Assembly (NCBI GenBank): GCA_028023455.1
Contig: JAQFVV010006449.1
Span: forward strand, 1,162,812-1,226,811
DNA from: Epiperipatus broadwayi
Taxonomy: Eukaryota; Onychophora; Udeonychophora; Euonychophora; Peripatidae
DNA length: 64,000 nucleotides
Direction of reading: 5' to 3'
The translations under genes and the position numbers were made by a program. This document shows, in pieces, positions 25,953 through 39,663 of this stretch. The notes under the pieces are model-generated. The model made no database searches. It was not told the DNA's origin and was given only the letters and a program-made list of their open reading frames with translations. The first letter of the stretch is position 1; each line of letters starts with the position of its first letter.

Positions 25953-28838
25953 TTAAATAGAAATAAAAAGTTTTTCATTATTGTCAATTATAATCCAGTC
26001 CATAATAAATTTTCTCAAAGTTTTTCTTGATACGTCATTAACATTAAATTTAATGTTCCTTATAAAAATATTGTGAAATCTTGGACCAAGATAACATTTC
26101 TGATATCGACAATGAGTTTTAAAGTATGCTGGTTCAAATAATAAATCAAAATCACTTGATCTAGTCACCATTATTGATGAAGAATTATTTTTATTCATTC
26201 CTTTGTATTTAATATAATAACACAAAATATTCACTAAAAATAATTGATTAATGATTAAAACTCCTGCTCACTTATATAATTCAAGTCTTGGCAAATCCAA
26301 AGGTTTAAACAAAATAATTCTTAACCTAAAATTTTGTAGTGTTTGCAAAGACTTCAAAAAATATGCTGCAGTGCCACACCATAATGTTATACCATAACAA
26401 AGTCTGCTTAAGAAAATTTGTTTATATATACTTAAAAGAACAGATTTATTCAAACAATCTCTTAATCTGTAAAAAAGAAAATTAAGTTTTCTTAATTTTA
26501 CTTGAAGCCAAAAAATATGTTTATCCCAATGTAAAAACTCATCCAAAACCAAGCCAAGGTAAGAAATTGTTGATGTCCTGGTAATTTTCTGACAAGATGT
26601 TTGATTCACCTTAGGCAATAGAATTAACAAGTCTTTTGCTGGAATATTTTTAAGAGAATATATTATGTAATTACATTTATTAATATTTAGCAATAATCTA
26701 TTATTGTTCATCCATTGTGTAATTTTAAATAAATCTTCATTCACAAGTTTCTCAAGTAAACTATATGAAACTGCTGAAGTAACCAAAGCAGTATCATTTG
26801 CAAAACAAAAAATGTTAGAATGAAGAGAAATATCAAGTAGATCATTAATATAAACAGTAAATAACAATGAACCCAGGACTGAACCTTGAGGAACCCCATA
26901 TCTAATTATTTCAGAATCACTCAAAACATTAATTTTAACAAATTGACTTCTGTTACTTAAATAAGATTTAAACCATTCAAGCATAGTACTCCTTATGCCA
27001 CAATAGTGCAACTTAATTACTAATATATCATGTGGAACACAATCAAATGCTTTCCGCAAATCTAAATAAACACCTATAGTTTTGTAACCTTTTTCTAAAG
27101 ATTCAGTGATGACTGAAACTTATTCAGATAAAGCCAGTTCTGTAGATCTTCCTGGCAAAAACCCAAATTGATTACTTGAAAATAAATTATATTTTTGAAA
27201 AAACAAAACAATTCTGTTTTTTACACACATTTCCAAAATTTGAGACAATGTTGATAAAATAGAAATTGGCCTGTACTTTTCCAAACATTCCCTATCTCCA
27301 TTCTTAAAAATAGGTGTAACAACAGCAGATTTTAAACAATCTGGAAATATATCTGAATCAATAGAAGATTTAAATAAAAAAGATAAAAATGGTAAAAGAA
27401 TGGAAACGTTTTCAACTAATATTTTTACAGAAATACAATCCAAACCAACACATTTCTTATATCTCATTTTATAAAGAGAATCTAAAATTTCACAATCTTC
27501 AATCTCTTTAAAAACAAAAGAATTCAGGATAGTTTTCTCTAATTGAAAAACATGAGAACTGCCATTATTTTCAAAACTATTCATTAACAATTCCACACTA
27601 TGTACAAAATATTGATTGAAATGATCAGCTATTAGTTTTGAATTATTTAAAAAATCAATAGATATTTCATTAATCTTTAGTCTAGAAATTTGTGAAAAAC
27701 CTTCTTTAAAAATAAATTTTTTAACAACAGTCCAAAAGTTGCTTAATTTAGTTGATTTTAAAGAATCAATTTGAGTAGAATAGAAAAACAATTTAGCTTT
27801 GACTATATCTTTCTTTATTTCTTTATCAAGGACCTTTAGCTGAATTTTAAAATCTTCATTAGCAGGAAACATTTTGAAAAGCTTGTACAATTTCTTCTTT
27901 CTGCTAACTTTTGATATTAACTCATTTGTAATCCAATCATGTCTTTTCAAATCTTTCTTCTTTATATATTTTATAAAAGAACAATAATCTATAAACTCTT
28001 TCATCTTGTCAACAAAGAATGAAAATGCACAATTTACATCATTCAACTCAAAGATTAAATTCCAATCATATTTAGTAATTAAGGAATGCAAACGATCATG
28101 AGACAAAAGTTTAAAACACTTTTTACTATGAGAAAAATTCTTTTTAAAAGTAACAATTCCTCTGTGATCTGTAAGACACCAATCCAAAAAAGATGTTTTC
28201 AAAAGAATATTTTCAGGACATCTAGCAAAGATGTGGTCAATAAGCGAAGATGATGAAAATGTAACATGTGTAGGATGGAATAAACATTGAATAAATCCAA
28301 AAAGTGACAGCATATTTAAATAATGTTGAGCAGCAACAGAAAGTTCACCAGAAATATCAATATTCAAGTCACCAACAAGAATAATGAATTTACCATGTAA
28401 TCTAGTAAGTAAATCACCAAGTTCATCACTAAAACTGTCAACTGTATGACTGCAAGACATATACAGAGCAATAAGTGTTAATTTGTCTGAACCTAAAATG
28501 AAATTTAAAACAAGACATTCAGAAGAAACAAAAAATGCATCAATAGTAGTCCTACAAAGCACTGATTTATAATAAACTAAAATTCCACCTGACCTATTAT
28601 TAATTCTAGAATTAATAATTGATGTATATCCCTCTAACTCATACAGTCCTTTTTCACATTCCTTAATCCATATCTCAGACAAAATTATAATATCAAATGA
28701 ATAATCCAGTGAATGTACAAGAATTAACAACTCATCAAAGTGTTTCCTCACACTACGAATATTTATATGAAAAATCTTAAAATTATCAATATCCAAATTA
28801 TCTTTTCCTGTAACAATATTTTGAAAAGATAACCCATG
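25953..28838 (-). pseudogene. LINE ORF2: endonuclease plus reverse transcriptase, two nonsense codons
   Basis: A single frame runs from 28838 to a stop at 25953, broken only by TAA at 27120-27122 and TGA at 26268-26270. The N-terminal EEP endonuclease shows IFHINIRSV, LSEIW, VGDLNIDIS and TDHRG. The RT follows with SAVVTPIFKNGD, KYRPISILS, QFGFLPGRSTELAL, VYLDLRKAFDCVPHD and GVPQGSVLGSLLF. The catalytic box reads FANDTALV instead of FADD (Asn codon 26796-26798). The C-terminal tail has TRSSDFDLLFEPAYFKTHC. With about 947 codons it is near normal family length. No ATG opens the frame. It is in the same frame as ORF1, separated by the ORF1 TGA and 14 codons, so reinitiation or readthrough in the active ancestor is possible. 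Confidence 0.92.
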
Positions 28839-29771
28839 TCATAAATTAGACAAATCGGATTCAGAATCAATCCTAATAGCCCTATCCCCTGTATCTTTCC
28901 TCAACCAAATTTTCCCATCTTTAATCCAAACAAACCTATACTTATTTTCTTTAGCCATTATACGAACTTTCCAAAATAATTTCCTATTTTCAGGCAACAA
29001 ATCTTCATTTAAATATATACGCTTATCAGCTGTAGCAATAGGAAAAACATCAGATAGATATAATTTAATTCTTTTACCTCCTAACAAAAATAAATCTCTT
29101 ACCATTTTACTAACAAAATTAACTTTTATTACAGACCTAAAACTACCTCCATATTTTAATCTATAAATAGAATTAATATAATTTTTATTAAAGTCTGGCA
29201 ATTCTAATTTTTTAACTATATTTTCAACAATATTAAATAAATTTTCATCATTAGCATATTCAACACCAACAATTTCAATATTGTTTTCTAATCTTTGTTG
29301 CTTTAAATAAAAATTTTTTTTTTTCAAATTACATAACAAAGAATCTTGTGCTTTTACTTTTTCTTGCATTTCATTAAATTCTCTAATCAATATTTTTATA
29401 TTATTTTGAACTAATTCAAGTTCTAAAGTAAGTTTAGCAAAAGACTGAGATAAGGAATCAATATTATTCTGTAAAACAGGCAGCATATCAAGTTTTCTAT
29501 TCATCTGCTGAAGTAATTCAAGAGTAGAATTATTATCTAAAGAATTAGATGAGGAATCAGAACTAGATTCATCATTTAAAGTCAAATTTAAATTAGTTCC
29601 TGCTCTACAATTTTTACACCTCCATAATGCTTTATTTTTAGATGACATATTTATAAATGTCTTTTCACTTACTGTACTACATTTAAAATAAACATTCCCT
29701 TTACAACTCAGACAAGTTATAAAATTTCCACCAAAAGGAAGAGCTAAATGACAAGAATTACATTTATCCAT
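28839..29771 (-). CDS. LINE ORF1 protein: PHD-like finger, coiled coil, FP25K-like domain
   Basis: This is the RNA-binding/chaperone-type protein of the LINE, intact at about 310 residues from ATG 29769-29771 to TGA 28839-28841. The N-terminus has a PHD/RING-like finger: C-x2-C at DKCNSC, CLSC, VYFKC (Tyr where His is usual) and WRCKNC. A coiled-coil segment rich in Leu, Gln and Lys follows (about residues 95-165). The C-terminal half has RLENNIEIVGV, then YLNEDLLPENRKLFWKVR, and ends in RIDSESDLSNL. Insect LINE ORF1s of this shape are often labelled 'FP25K-like' or 'zinc finger DNA-binding'. The intact frame beside a dead ORF2 suggests modest age. It is a transposon protein, not a host gene. 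Confidence 0.87.
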   Translation of the reverse strand: MDKCNSCHLALPFGGNFITCLSCKGNVYFKCSTVSEKTFINMSSKNKALWRCKNCRAGTNLNLTLNDESSSDSSSNSLDNNSTLELLQQMNRKLDMLPVLQNNIDSLSQSFAKLTLELELVQNNIKILIREFNEMQEKVKAQDSLLCNLKKKNFYLKQQRLENNIEIVGVEYANDENLFNIVENIVKKLELPDFNKNYINSIYRLKYGGSFRSVIKVNFVSKMVRDLFLLGGKRIKLYLSDVFPIATADKRIYLNEDLLPENRKLFWKVRIMAKENKYRFVWIKDGKIWLRKDTGDRAIRIDSESDLSNL

Positions 29772-30167
29772 AATAATAAAATCTAAAGTTTTAAAAACAA
29801 ACAAATTGAAACTAATTAAAATTCCAACAGAGATTAAAAAGTAAGATAATTAAGAATCAAAAGTAAAGATAAAAAGAATAAAATGAATCAAATTAAAAAA
29901 CAAAATTCCAACAAAGATAAATAACTAAGATAAAAAAAAATCAAAAAGAATAAAAAAAAATGGCTACTTAAAAATAAGTTAAAAGAAATCAATAAATAAA
30001 ATTGAAATATAAAACCATTAGAAAATAAAATACATTCAAACATCAATAAAATCTCCAAACTCTACTTAATAATACCATCACAAATAGGTAAAAAAAAACT
30101 TAGCCAAATAAGAATTATAGAATCCAAAAATCAGAGAGACAAATAACACATGTTAACTCTACAAAGT

Positions 30168-30376
<209 letters not shown>

Positions 30377-30391
30377 CAATTCAATTCAATT

Positions 30392-30799
30392 CCCCGGATT
30401 ACTGAAATGATCAATACCTCAAAGAATGAGTCCACTGGACTTGAACCAAGTCGACTCCATTATGGACGACCGATACCGTATCCTTACAATGATAGACCCT
30501 CGATCCGAACAGGAAGAGTTGATCGAAAACATGACAATCAGATAGCATTACGGAGATTGGAACATATGGGGGAAATGCGAAGGCAGACCAATCGGCCAAT
30601 CCAAAACACGTTCACTGTGGGAGACAGAGTCATGGTAAGAGCAAATCCGGTCAGTCGACCGGAACAGCACATATTCAAGAAATTCCTCGACATCTATGAG
30701 GGCCCATATGAGATCGTCCGGGCATATGGGAATAATGCCTTTGTACTGTCCCAAGGAAAGGGAACATTTAATGCGAGGGCACTGAAGAGGGCCGAATAA
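30392..30799 (+). pseudogene. Ty3/gypsy integrase C-terminal fragment
   Basis: The frame is open from the edge of the AAT/AATTC array to TAA at 30797-30799. It shows ITEMINTSKNESTGLEPSRL (the end of the integrase catalytic core region), a basic linker, and the C-terminal module VGDRVMVRAN ... DIYEGPYEIV, the GPY/F motif typical of chromoviral and other gypsy integrases. The catalytic DDE part, RT and gag are absent because the 5' side is replaced by the microsatellite. The surviving 136 codons have no stops, and their GC content is clearly above the surroundings, which suggests a rather recent insertion. Confidence 0.85.
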
Positions 30800-30818
30800 C
30801 TTGGCTCCTTCGCAGAGC

Positions 30819-32775
<1,957 letters not shown>

Positions 32776-32933
32776 GCAACCGTAAACCAAGTGATGACCT
32801 CATGAGCATCGATTTGCCAATTCTTAGTAAAGATTTGTGCATTTTTGCAGCAAAGGAAATGAATCTTACTTTAAAAGAAGAGTTCTCTTTTTGTGCAGGT
32901 CATTATTGGAAACCTGGAAAAAGTCCATTTAGG
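32776..32933 (+). CDS. S1A serine protease, exon with Cys168/Cys182 and S1-pocket loop
   Basis: This exon continues the protease frame from 13920 (the joined codon gives Ser). It encodes SNRKPSDDLMSIDLPILSKD, then LCIFAAKEMNLTLKEEF, SFCAG and HYWKPGKSPFR. The pattern matches the family block 'v..pils...C ... t...fCAG' with Cys168 and Cys182 in place. Counting back from Ser195, position 189 is Ser (codon 32922-32924), as in chymotrypsin or elastase rather than trypsin. Position 191, normally Cys, is Phe. The acceptor is TTTATAG and the donor AGG|GTAATA. The exon is 158 nt and ends on a codon boundary, matching the next exon at 43854. Confidence 0.88.
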
Positions 32934-33874
32934 GTAATATAAAATTATAAGTGAATTTTTATTTTTGTTCATCATATTTAATAGTTTTAATCAGACTTGT
33001 AATTAGGAAAAACAACTTTACATATTACAATATTAATCTTCACTATATGTTGTACAAACGCAAACATATTTTATGTAAAATAAAAACTCAAATGGTAATC
33101 TTATGTTACATGAATTATACTACTCTCAAAAAAAATATAATAGAAATAATAATAATAAATATGTTTGTTCCCAGATATGTTGCTATTTTTGTAATCTGGA
33201 ACTTTTCAATATATTTTATTCTCGTATTTACATTTCAAAAATAAATCTAAATATTTCAGGATAATCAAAAATGTGATAACTGATCACTTAAAAGTGTTTT
33301 CAATCAATACTGAAATGTTTGTTGAATCTCCCTCTTTATAATCTATTTTGCATATTCTGTCAGATTACTGCAAAAAAAGTTTTCAGAATGATTAATAATT
33401 TGATTTTTTGCCCACGTATTAAGATTTATAATTATTATTACATAATGCGATATTTATTAAAAATCAAAGTATACAAAATATACAAATATTTTATTCGGAT
33501 ATGTTTTAATTTTTAAATAGAATTAAGAAGTAAAGGAGTTTGCTATTAACTGAAAGGAGACCCTTTGATTCCTTGGAGGCCTTAAAGGAACCGATTAGGG
33601 CAAATTCCTAATGTCCACTCCATACGTTCTTGTCGTTGCAGCTGTTATTACTATGTGATTATTCATATAGTATACGAACATGGATGGGCTGCTCACCAAC
33701 ACGCATTAGCCAGCATGGTGAGTTTATTGGCTTTTTACCTCTGAGTTTAAGATTAAGAAACACCATGGTCTTTCTTCTCAGTGCCTGATAAGGCAGAATG
33801 AATGTTTGTGTAAATGATAAATATTTTTCCAATACATATATACAATTATGACAGACAAAAATAAAGCATGGCCC
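32934..33874. other. Intronic non-coding sequence
   Basis: AT-rich to about 33540, then a GC-richer stretch (33550-33770) with no recognised gene. It directly precedes the endonuclease/RT element. Confidence 0.5.
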
Positions 33875-36819
33875 TTATTCCCAGGAGGCTGTAAAGTCAC
33901 CAACCAAGGCAGCAGTTGGTGGCTGAAGGCGGAGGGTGCTAAGAATCCCTGATTGCGGACCCAGGCTGCCATTTGATGACGACTTTTTATTTAGGTACTT
34001 ACAACTGCAGATCACTTTCAAGTGAAGGAAGATTGCAAGAATTAGAAGAAGAACTGTCTTACATTAAATGGGACATTATTGGACTTTGTGAAGTTAGAAG
34101 AAAAGGAGAAGAAACAATTGATTTAAAAAGTGGACATATACTCTATTATAAAGGCACACATATTGGAAATACAAGTGGAGTAGGATTCATTATAAATAAA
34201 AAGTGGAAGAACAATATTGTGGAGATTGATGGTGTATCAGACAGAGTGGCAAGATTAGTTATACAACTTAATAGCAGATACCAAATGCAGATAATTCAGG
34301 TTTATGCCCCAACAAGTTCTCATAGTGATGAAGTAGTAGAAGATTTTTATATGGATGTACAAAAGGCTTTTGATCAGAGTAAACAACATTTTAAAATTGT
34401 TATGGGAGACTTTAATGCTAGAATTGATAGACAAATGAAAGATGAAATTGCTGTAGGTAATTTTGGTTATGGTAATAGAAATGAGAGAGGACATAGACTT
34501 GTGGAGTTTGCAGAAAAAGAAAAACTTTATATTATGAATTCATTTTTTGAGAAAAATGTTAAAAGGAAATGGACATGGAAGCATCCAAATGAAGGTACAG
34601 CAGAATTGGATTATATTTTGACTAACAGAAAATACATATTTCAAGATTGTAATGTTCTTAATAAATTTAACACAGGAAGTGATCATCGATTAGTAAGGTG
34701 TAAGTTACGTGTTAATGTAAAACTAGAGAGACAAAAATTATTAAGAAAAACAATATTTACAGTTGATATTCCTAATCTTCAAAAACATTCTAATGAATTT
34801 AAATTAGAATTTACAAATAGGTTTCAAGTGTTAGGAGATTTTGAACATGATACAGATTTGAATGAAATTAATATGAAAATAACTGATACACTTTTAAAAA
34901 CTGCAACAAACATAGCTGGTAGAAAAAAGCAGCAATTGACTAATAAAATTTCTACTGAGACTAGAGAATTTATGAAGAAAAGAAGGAATATGAAGATATA
35001 CAAAAATGATGTATTAAAAAGAATTGAATATCTCGAATTTTGTAAAATGGTATGGAAAAGAGTTGAAAATGATATAAGAAATTATAACTGTGAAATAGCA
35101 AGGAAAGCTGTAGAAGAAAATAAAAGTCTCAAAAATGTTAAACAACATTTTGGTATTGGTAGGAAATTTATATCTGCAATAAGAAAAAAAGATGGAATTA
35201 TTACTAAAAAGAGAGATGACATCATGAAATTGGTAGAAGATTTTTATCAAGAATTATATAGTAATAAAGAACAAGTACCTCCTATATCTATTACATCTTC
35301 CGAATTGCCCAGAGTTTTAAATGAAGAAGTGAGACATGCAATTAAGTGTATGAAGAAAGGAAAGGCTCCAGGAAATGATGGAATTATAATTGATATATTA
35401 AAAGAAGCAGGTGAAGAAATAGAAACAATTTTAGCAAAGTTATATACCAAATGTCTAAATGATAAAGGTGTACCGGAAGATTGGAAGAATGCAGTAATAA
35501 TATTAATATTTAAAAAAGGTGATAAAGAAGATATTAGAAATTAGAGACCTATCAGCCTTTTATCAGTTTTATATAAATTTTTTACCAAGATAATTACAAC
35601 TAGTCTACAGAGAACTTTGGATTTCCACCAACCAAGAGAACAAGCTGCATTTAAAAGTGGTTTTAGTACAATAGATCATATCCAGGTATTGAGAGAAGTC
35701 ATAGAAAGGACAAACAAATATGAGTTGTCTTTATGTTTTGGATTTGTAGATTATGAAAAGGCATTTGATTCTATACACATTTCTTCAGTGATTAAAGCAT
35801 TGGATCATCAAGGTATAGATCCAGGATATTGTCATATTTTAAAGAATATTTATAAAAATGCAACAGCAACAATTAGATTACATAATGATACTGGAAAAAT
35901 CAACATTGAGAAAGGTGTAAGACAAGGTGACTCAATATCTCCAAAACTCTTTACAGCAGTGCTGCAAGAAGTATTTTGTGGATTAAAATGGGAAACTAAA
36001 GGAGTGAAAGTAAATGGAGAGTATTTAAGTCATTTAGATTTCACAGATGATGTAGTTGTTTTTGCAAATAATGCTTCAGAGCTGCAGGAAATGTTGCAGG
36101 AGTTAGCAGATGAAAGTAGAAAAGTAGGACTAAAGATAAATGTTAAAAAGACTAAAGTAATGTTTAATCGATTTGCTCAAAATATGAAAATAAAGATTGA
36201 TTATGAAGAATTAGAAGAAGTTAACAGTTACAAATACCTTGGTCAGATTATTAATACAGATGGAAACATAATGGAGGAAATTAATCATAGAATTAAACTT
36301 GGTTGGAGTGCTTTTGGTAGAAATAACTTGATACTAAAAGGAAATATGCCTATGTGTTTGAAAAGGATGGTTTTTAACAAATGTGTTTTACCAGTTCTTA
36401 CTTATGGATCTGAGACTTGGACACTTAATAGAAGAGCAATACAGAGACTTCAGACCATTCAAAGGAGTATGGAGAGGTGTATGTTGGGAGTAACAAGAAG
36501 AGATCGAAAACGCAATGTATGGGTAAGGCAACAAACAGGTGTTACTGACCTTATTGAAAAAATTAAAAGATTGAAATGGAGTTGGGCTGGACATATTGCT
36601 AGAAGAGATGATAATAGATGGACAATTGAAATTTTCAACTGGATTCCAAGAGATTGTAAAAGACCCAGAAAGAGACCACATGTGAGATGGATGGATGAAA
36701 TAAGAAAATGTGCAGGGGTGTTGTGGAGAATAGAAGCTAAAGATCGGAGAAGATGGATTAAACTTGGAGAGACCTTCATCCTGCAGTGGATTGATAATTA
36801 TTGATGATGATGATGATGA
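33875..36819 (+). mobile_element. Endonuclease/RT retroelement copy 1 ('craniofacial development protein 2-like' type)
   Basis: The 5' end is set by comparison with the second copy at 39664: both begin TTATTCC(C/T)AGGA and share a GGCAGCAGTTGGTGG leader. The 3' end is a short (GAT)n tail. RTE-like elements commonly end in such simple repeats. No clear target-site duplication was seen. Confidence 0.8.
33976..36804 (+). pseudogene. Endonuclease/RT polyprotein, one nonsense codon
   Basis: The frame starts at ATG 33976 and stays open to TGA 36802-36804 (about 942 codons), except for one TAG at 35542-35544. That stop sits exactly where Tyr is usual in the RT motif N-(Y)-RPISLLS. The EEP endonuclease shows [28 protein letters not shown] and TGSDHRLV. 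The RT shows [54 protein letters not shown], the catalytic box LDFTDDVVVF and GLKINVKKTKVM. The C-terminus has RPRKRPHVRWMDEIRK. Databases often label such host-annotated proteins 'craniofacial development protein 2-like'. It is otherwise intact, so decay is recent. No ORF1 was seen. Confidence 0.92.
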
Positions 36820-38428
36820 CTGCAATGTTAATACAATTTTCAGATTTCTGATAAATAAAGATTTTTTTAACTGATTGCTAATCCATCATCACTAAAACAT
36901 ATTATATATATCAATATTTTAAATCATAATGTGATCGATTTATCAGATATTGATACTTATTGATTCACCTTTTAAACACAAATATAAAAAAAAATATTTT
37001 GCTCATTTTATGAAATCAATTTGCTCCTTCTGACTATTTAATGAAGAAAAAATGTTATTAACAGCTTTTATTTAAGTTACAATAATTGTTTTATTGTACA
37101 TATGTTCATTTGGAAACTATTGCAATCACTTTTAAGATTTAAGATAGAATAAAATTTTCAAACTGAGGTTTAGTAGGTTTAAATTCAATCAAATAAGTTC
37201 ATGTTTTATACAAAAGAAAAAAATGCCAGGCAAAGCAATATGATGTAATATTATTTTAGGTAGGTAACCTAATTTTGTAAATCTGGAGTAGTCATCAGGA
37301 AAACTATGAATATTTTGATATCAAATTTACAATTCATTTTGAGAATTTTTGGTTTTAATTTGAAGTTATAATAACATTTTAAAATAAAGTTTAATAGATT
37401 TTAAATTCAACATAATTTGTTGATTTATTTTTTTACATTTTTTTAAAAATCACTAGCAAAGCCATAGGGCACTATAGTTTCTCATATATGGAACACTGAG
37501 ACAAAATTTTGACTATTTTATCAAATCAAATTTAAAAATCATTTATAGAACTTCAATGTTTTATGTAATGTGCACAATATTTTTGATTTCAAGTGCAAGT
37601 TTCATGTAAGTTAAAATAAAATAAAATTAGTTATATTGTATTGTTATAATTTTTAAGAAAAATTGTTAATCACTTTTCAACAAAAATGTAAATTGTATAA
37701 TGCTTTATTACACATATACATAATTATGTACACAAACTAAATATGATATGCACATAAAGACTATACATAGTAATTTATTGCAGAAATATATTGTGATATA
37801 TATATATATATATAAATTGTACTGGTCAAAACATGTTGAGCCATCTAACATGAGCTGGAACTCAAAAAAATATACTTCAAACCCAGTCAAGACTGAGATT
37901 TAGGTCTGGGACCAACTGAATTCGAATGCATTCACTAAGCCCTAGATCAAACTCCTAATGAATAACATAATGATGGCACATGAGAATTTATTCTAAATCC
38001 AGTCCATTAACAGAGTGGAGAAGACAATGAGACTACTTACTAACTACATTACCACTTAACTGACATAAATATAGACATGATTGTACATGTGAAAGTGGAG
38101 AAAAGGGGATTCAAATGCATCAAATAAGTTTAGACAATAAAATATAGTTTAATATAATAACAAATTATTTATAAATATTTATGTGTGCATGAATGAGCAA
38201 ATGGTCTACCAAACGATATATGATTACATATTGGAGTTAATGCAAAGGGTTCTCATATTCTCTTTTATTAACTAAATATTATATACATTAACACATATCA
38301 TTGGTGTGTATGGTATTAAGATGCTAGTCGATTATTAAAAAAATTACAAAATATTACCATTAATGCTTTGATTTACAGTTCTGAAATATAGTGACTAACA
38401 AATTATTTTGGGGAGTGTTCCAAGATTC

Positions 38429-38469
<41 letters not shown>

Positions 38470-38481
38470 ATCTTGGAAATA

Positions 38482-38513
<32 letters not shown>

Positions 38514-39320
38514 AGAAAACTTATTTTCACATGATTGTGTTTGTGAAAATAAACAAAATACATCTGACAAATTATATTTGATTTTATGACAAAAAACATT
38601 TAAAAGACAGAATGCTTGATTTTCCCTAAGTCAGATACTTTTAAATACAGAAATAATAAATTACAATAACACTAAAATTAGGTCATAAGCAAAATAAATG
38701 ATAATATGAATAAGTGGTAGTACTGACATAATGGCAAAGAAATAATAGAAAAATGTCATGCTTCTGGACAAAAGACAAAGTCTAAAACCCCCTTTTTGGG
38801 CAGTGCTTAATGAAAAGTAGATATGCATAGCATATGCCAGGCAGGTGCACTGGAATCACCAATGCCAGAGGCCCTTTTATACAGAATAAGTCTTAGGAAG
38901 CTCAACTATCCATGTGACAGAACATAAATAAAAATCTATGGGTTTGATCCTGTCACAATCCCCAGATTAGAAGCACATAATATATATATATATATATATA
39001 ATTGAAATAATAAATTTAACAGTTAACAAACTATTACCCACAATCCTTAAATCTGCAGAAGAACTTTCAGTTAATTTCTTAAACCTGCTTTAACTGCCAT
39101 TAAATTCAAAAATAAAAGCGGAAGCAAATGTCATCGATTCAAATTCCACGAATCACGTATTTTATGTTAGCAGCTTGTTGATTTATTAAATGCATTTTAT
39201 TCCTGTTTATAAAAATTGTCTCTAATTTTTTTTACTATGATTTCTCTCTTCATGAAGAATTTTCACATTTTCAAAATCAAATTTAAATTTATATTTATAT
39301 TTATAAAATGTCTAAAAGTT
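36820..39320. other. Intronic non-coding sequence
   Basis: No gene seen. It contains TA runs near 37796-37813 and 38982-39001, and the hairpin pair described at 38420-38531. The stretch 38750-38960 is GC-richer but not recognised. Confidence 0.55.
38420..38531. repeat. Two adjacent TA-core hairpins
   Basis: CCAAGATT (38420-38427) and AATCTTGG (38469-38476) enclose a (TA)n core. Immediately after, GAAATAAGTT (38476-38485) and AACTTATTTTC (from 38518) enclose a second (TA)n core. Each AT run is therefore the centre of a unique-sequence palindrome. Confidence 0.8.
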
Positions 39321-39663
39321 GGCCCATGGGTCTATCTGTAGTTGCACAAGTTTGCAATTTTGTTAGAGTAGTATTTTAAGTATGTATACTTTTGGAGATA
39401 TTAAAATTTATAAAAGATATGTAGATGATGTTTTTGTTTGTGGAAATAATAATAGTATAAATTTGCTTGTAGAAGAATTAAATAAGTTGAATGGCTTGAA
39501 ATGGACTATAAAAAGGAACAGGACAACAATATTAAATATTTAGATTTCATTATTACAAGAGATAACAGTATATTAAATTATAAATTAATAATTAAGCCAC
39601 TGCAAAAAAGAGGATATGTAAATTTTAAATTAAAAGTCCCAATGATGCATAAGATGGCAAGTT
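39321..39663 (+). pseudogene. Penelope-like RT fragment
   Basis: Translation gives a degraded PMG-L-S block, then FGDIKIYKRYVDDVFVCGNN with the YVDD catalytic box. A frameshift near 39510 follows, then EQDNNIKYLDFIITRDNS and PMMHKMASF. This order is characteristic of Penelope-like RTs. The fragment stops at MASF, where the second endonuclease/RT element copy begins. It is only about 115 codons and is a different subfamily from the 3.8-6.4 kb copies. Confidence 0.85.

Noticed and set aside
38935-38960. tRNA B-box-like GGTTTGATCC, possible SINE
   Set aside because: No matching A box at the right distance and no tail or target duplication.
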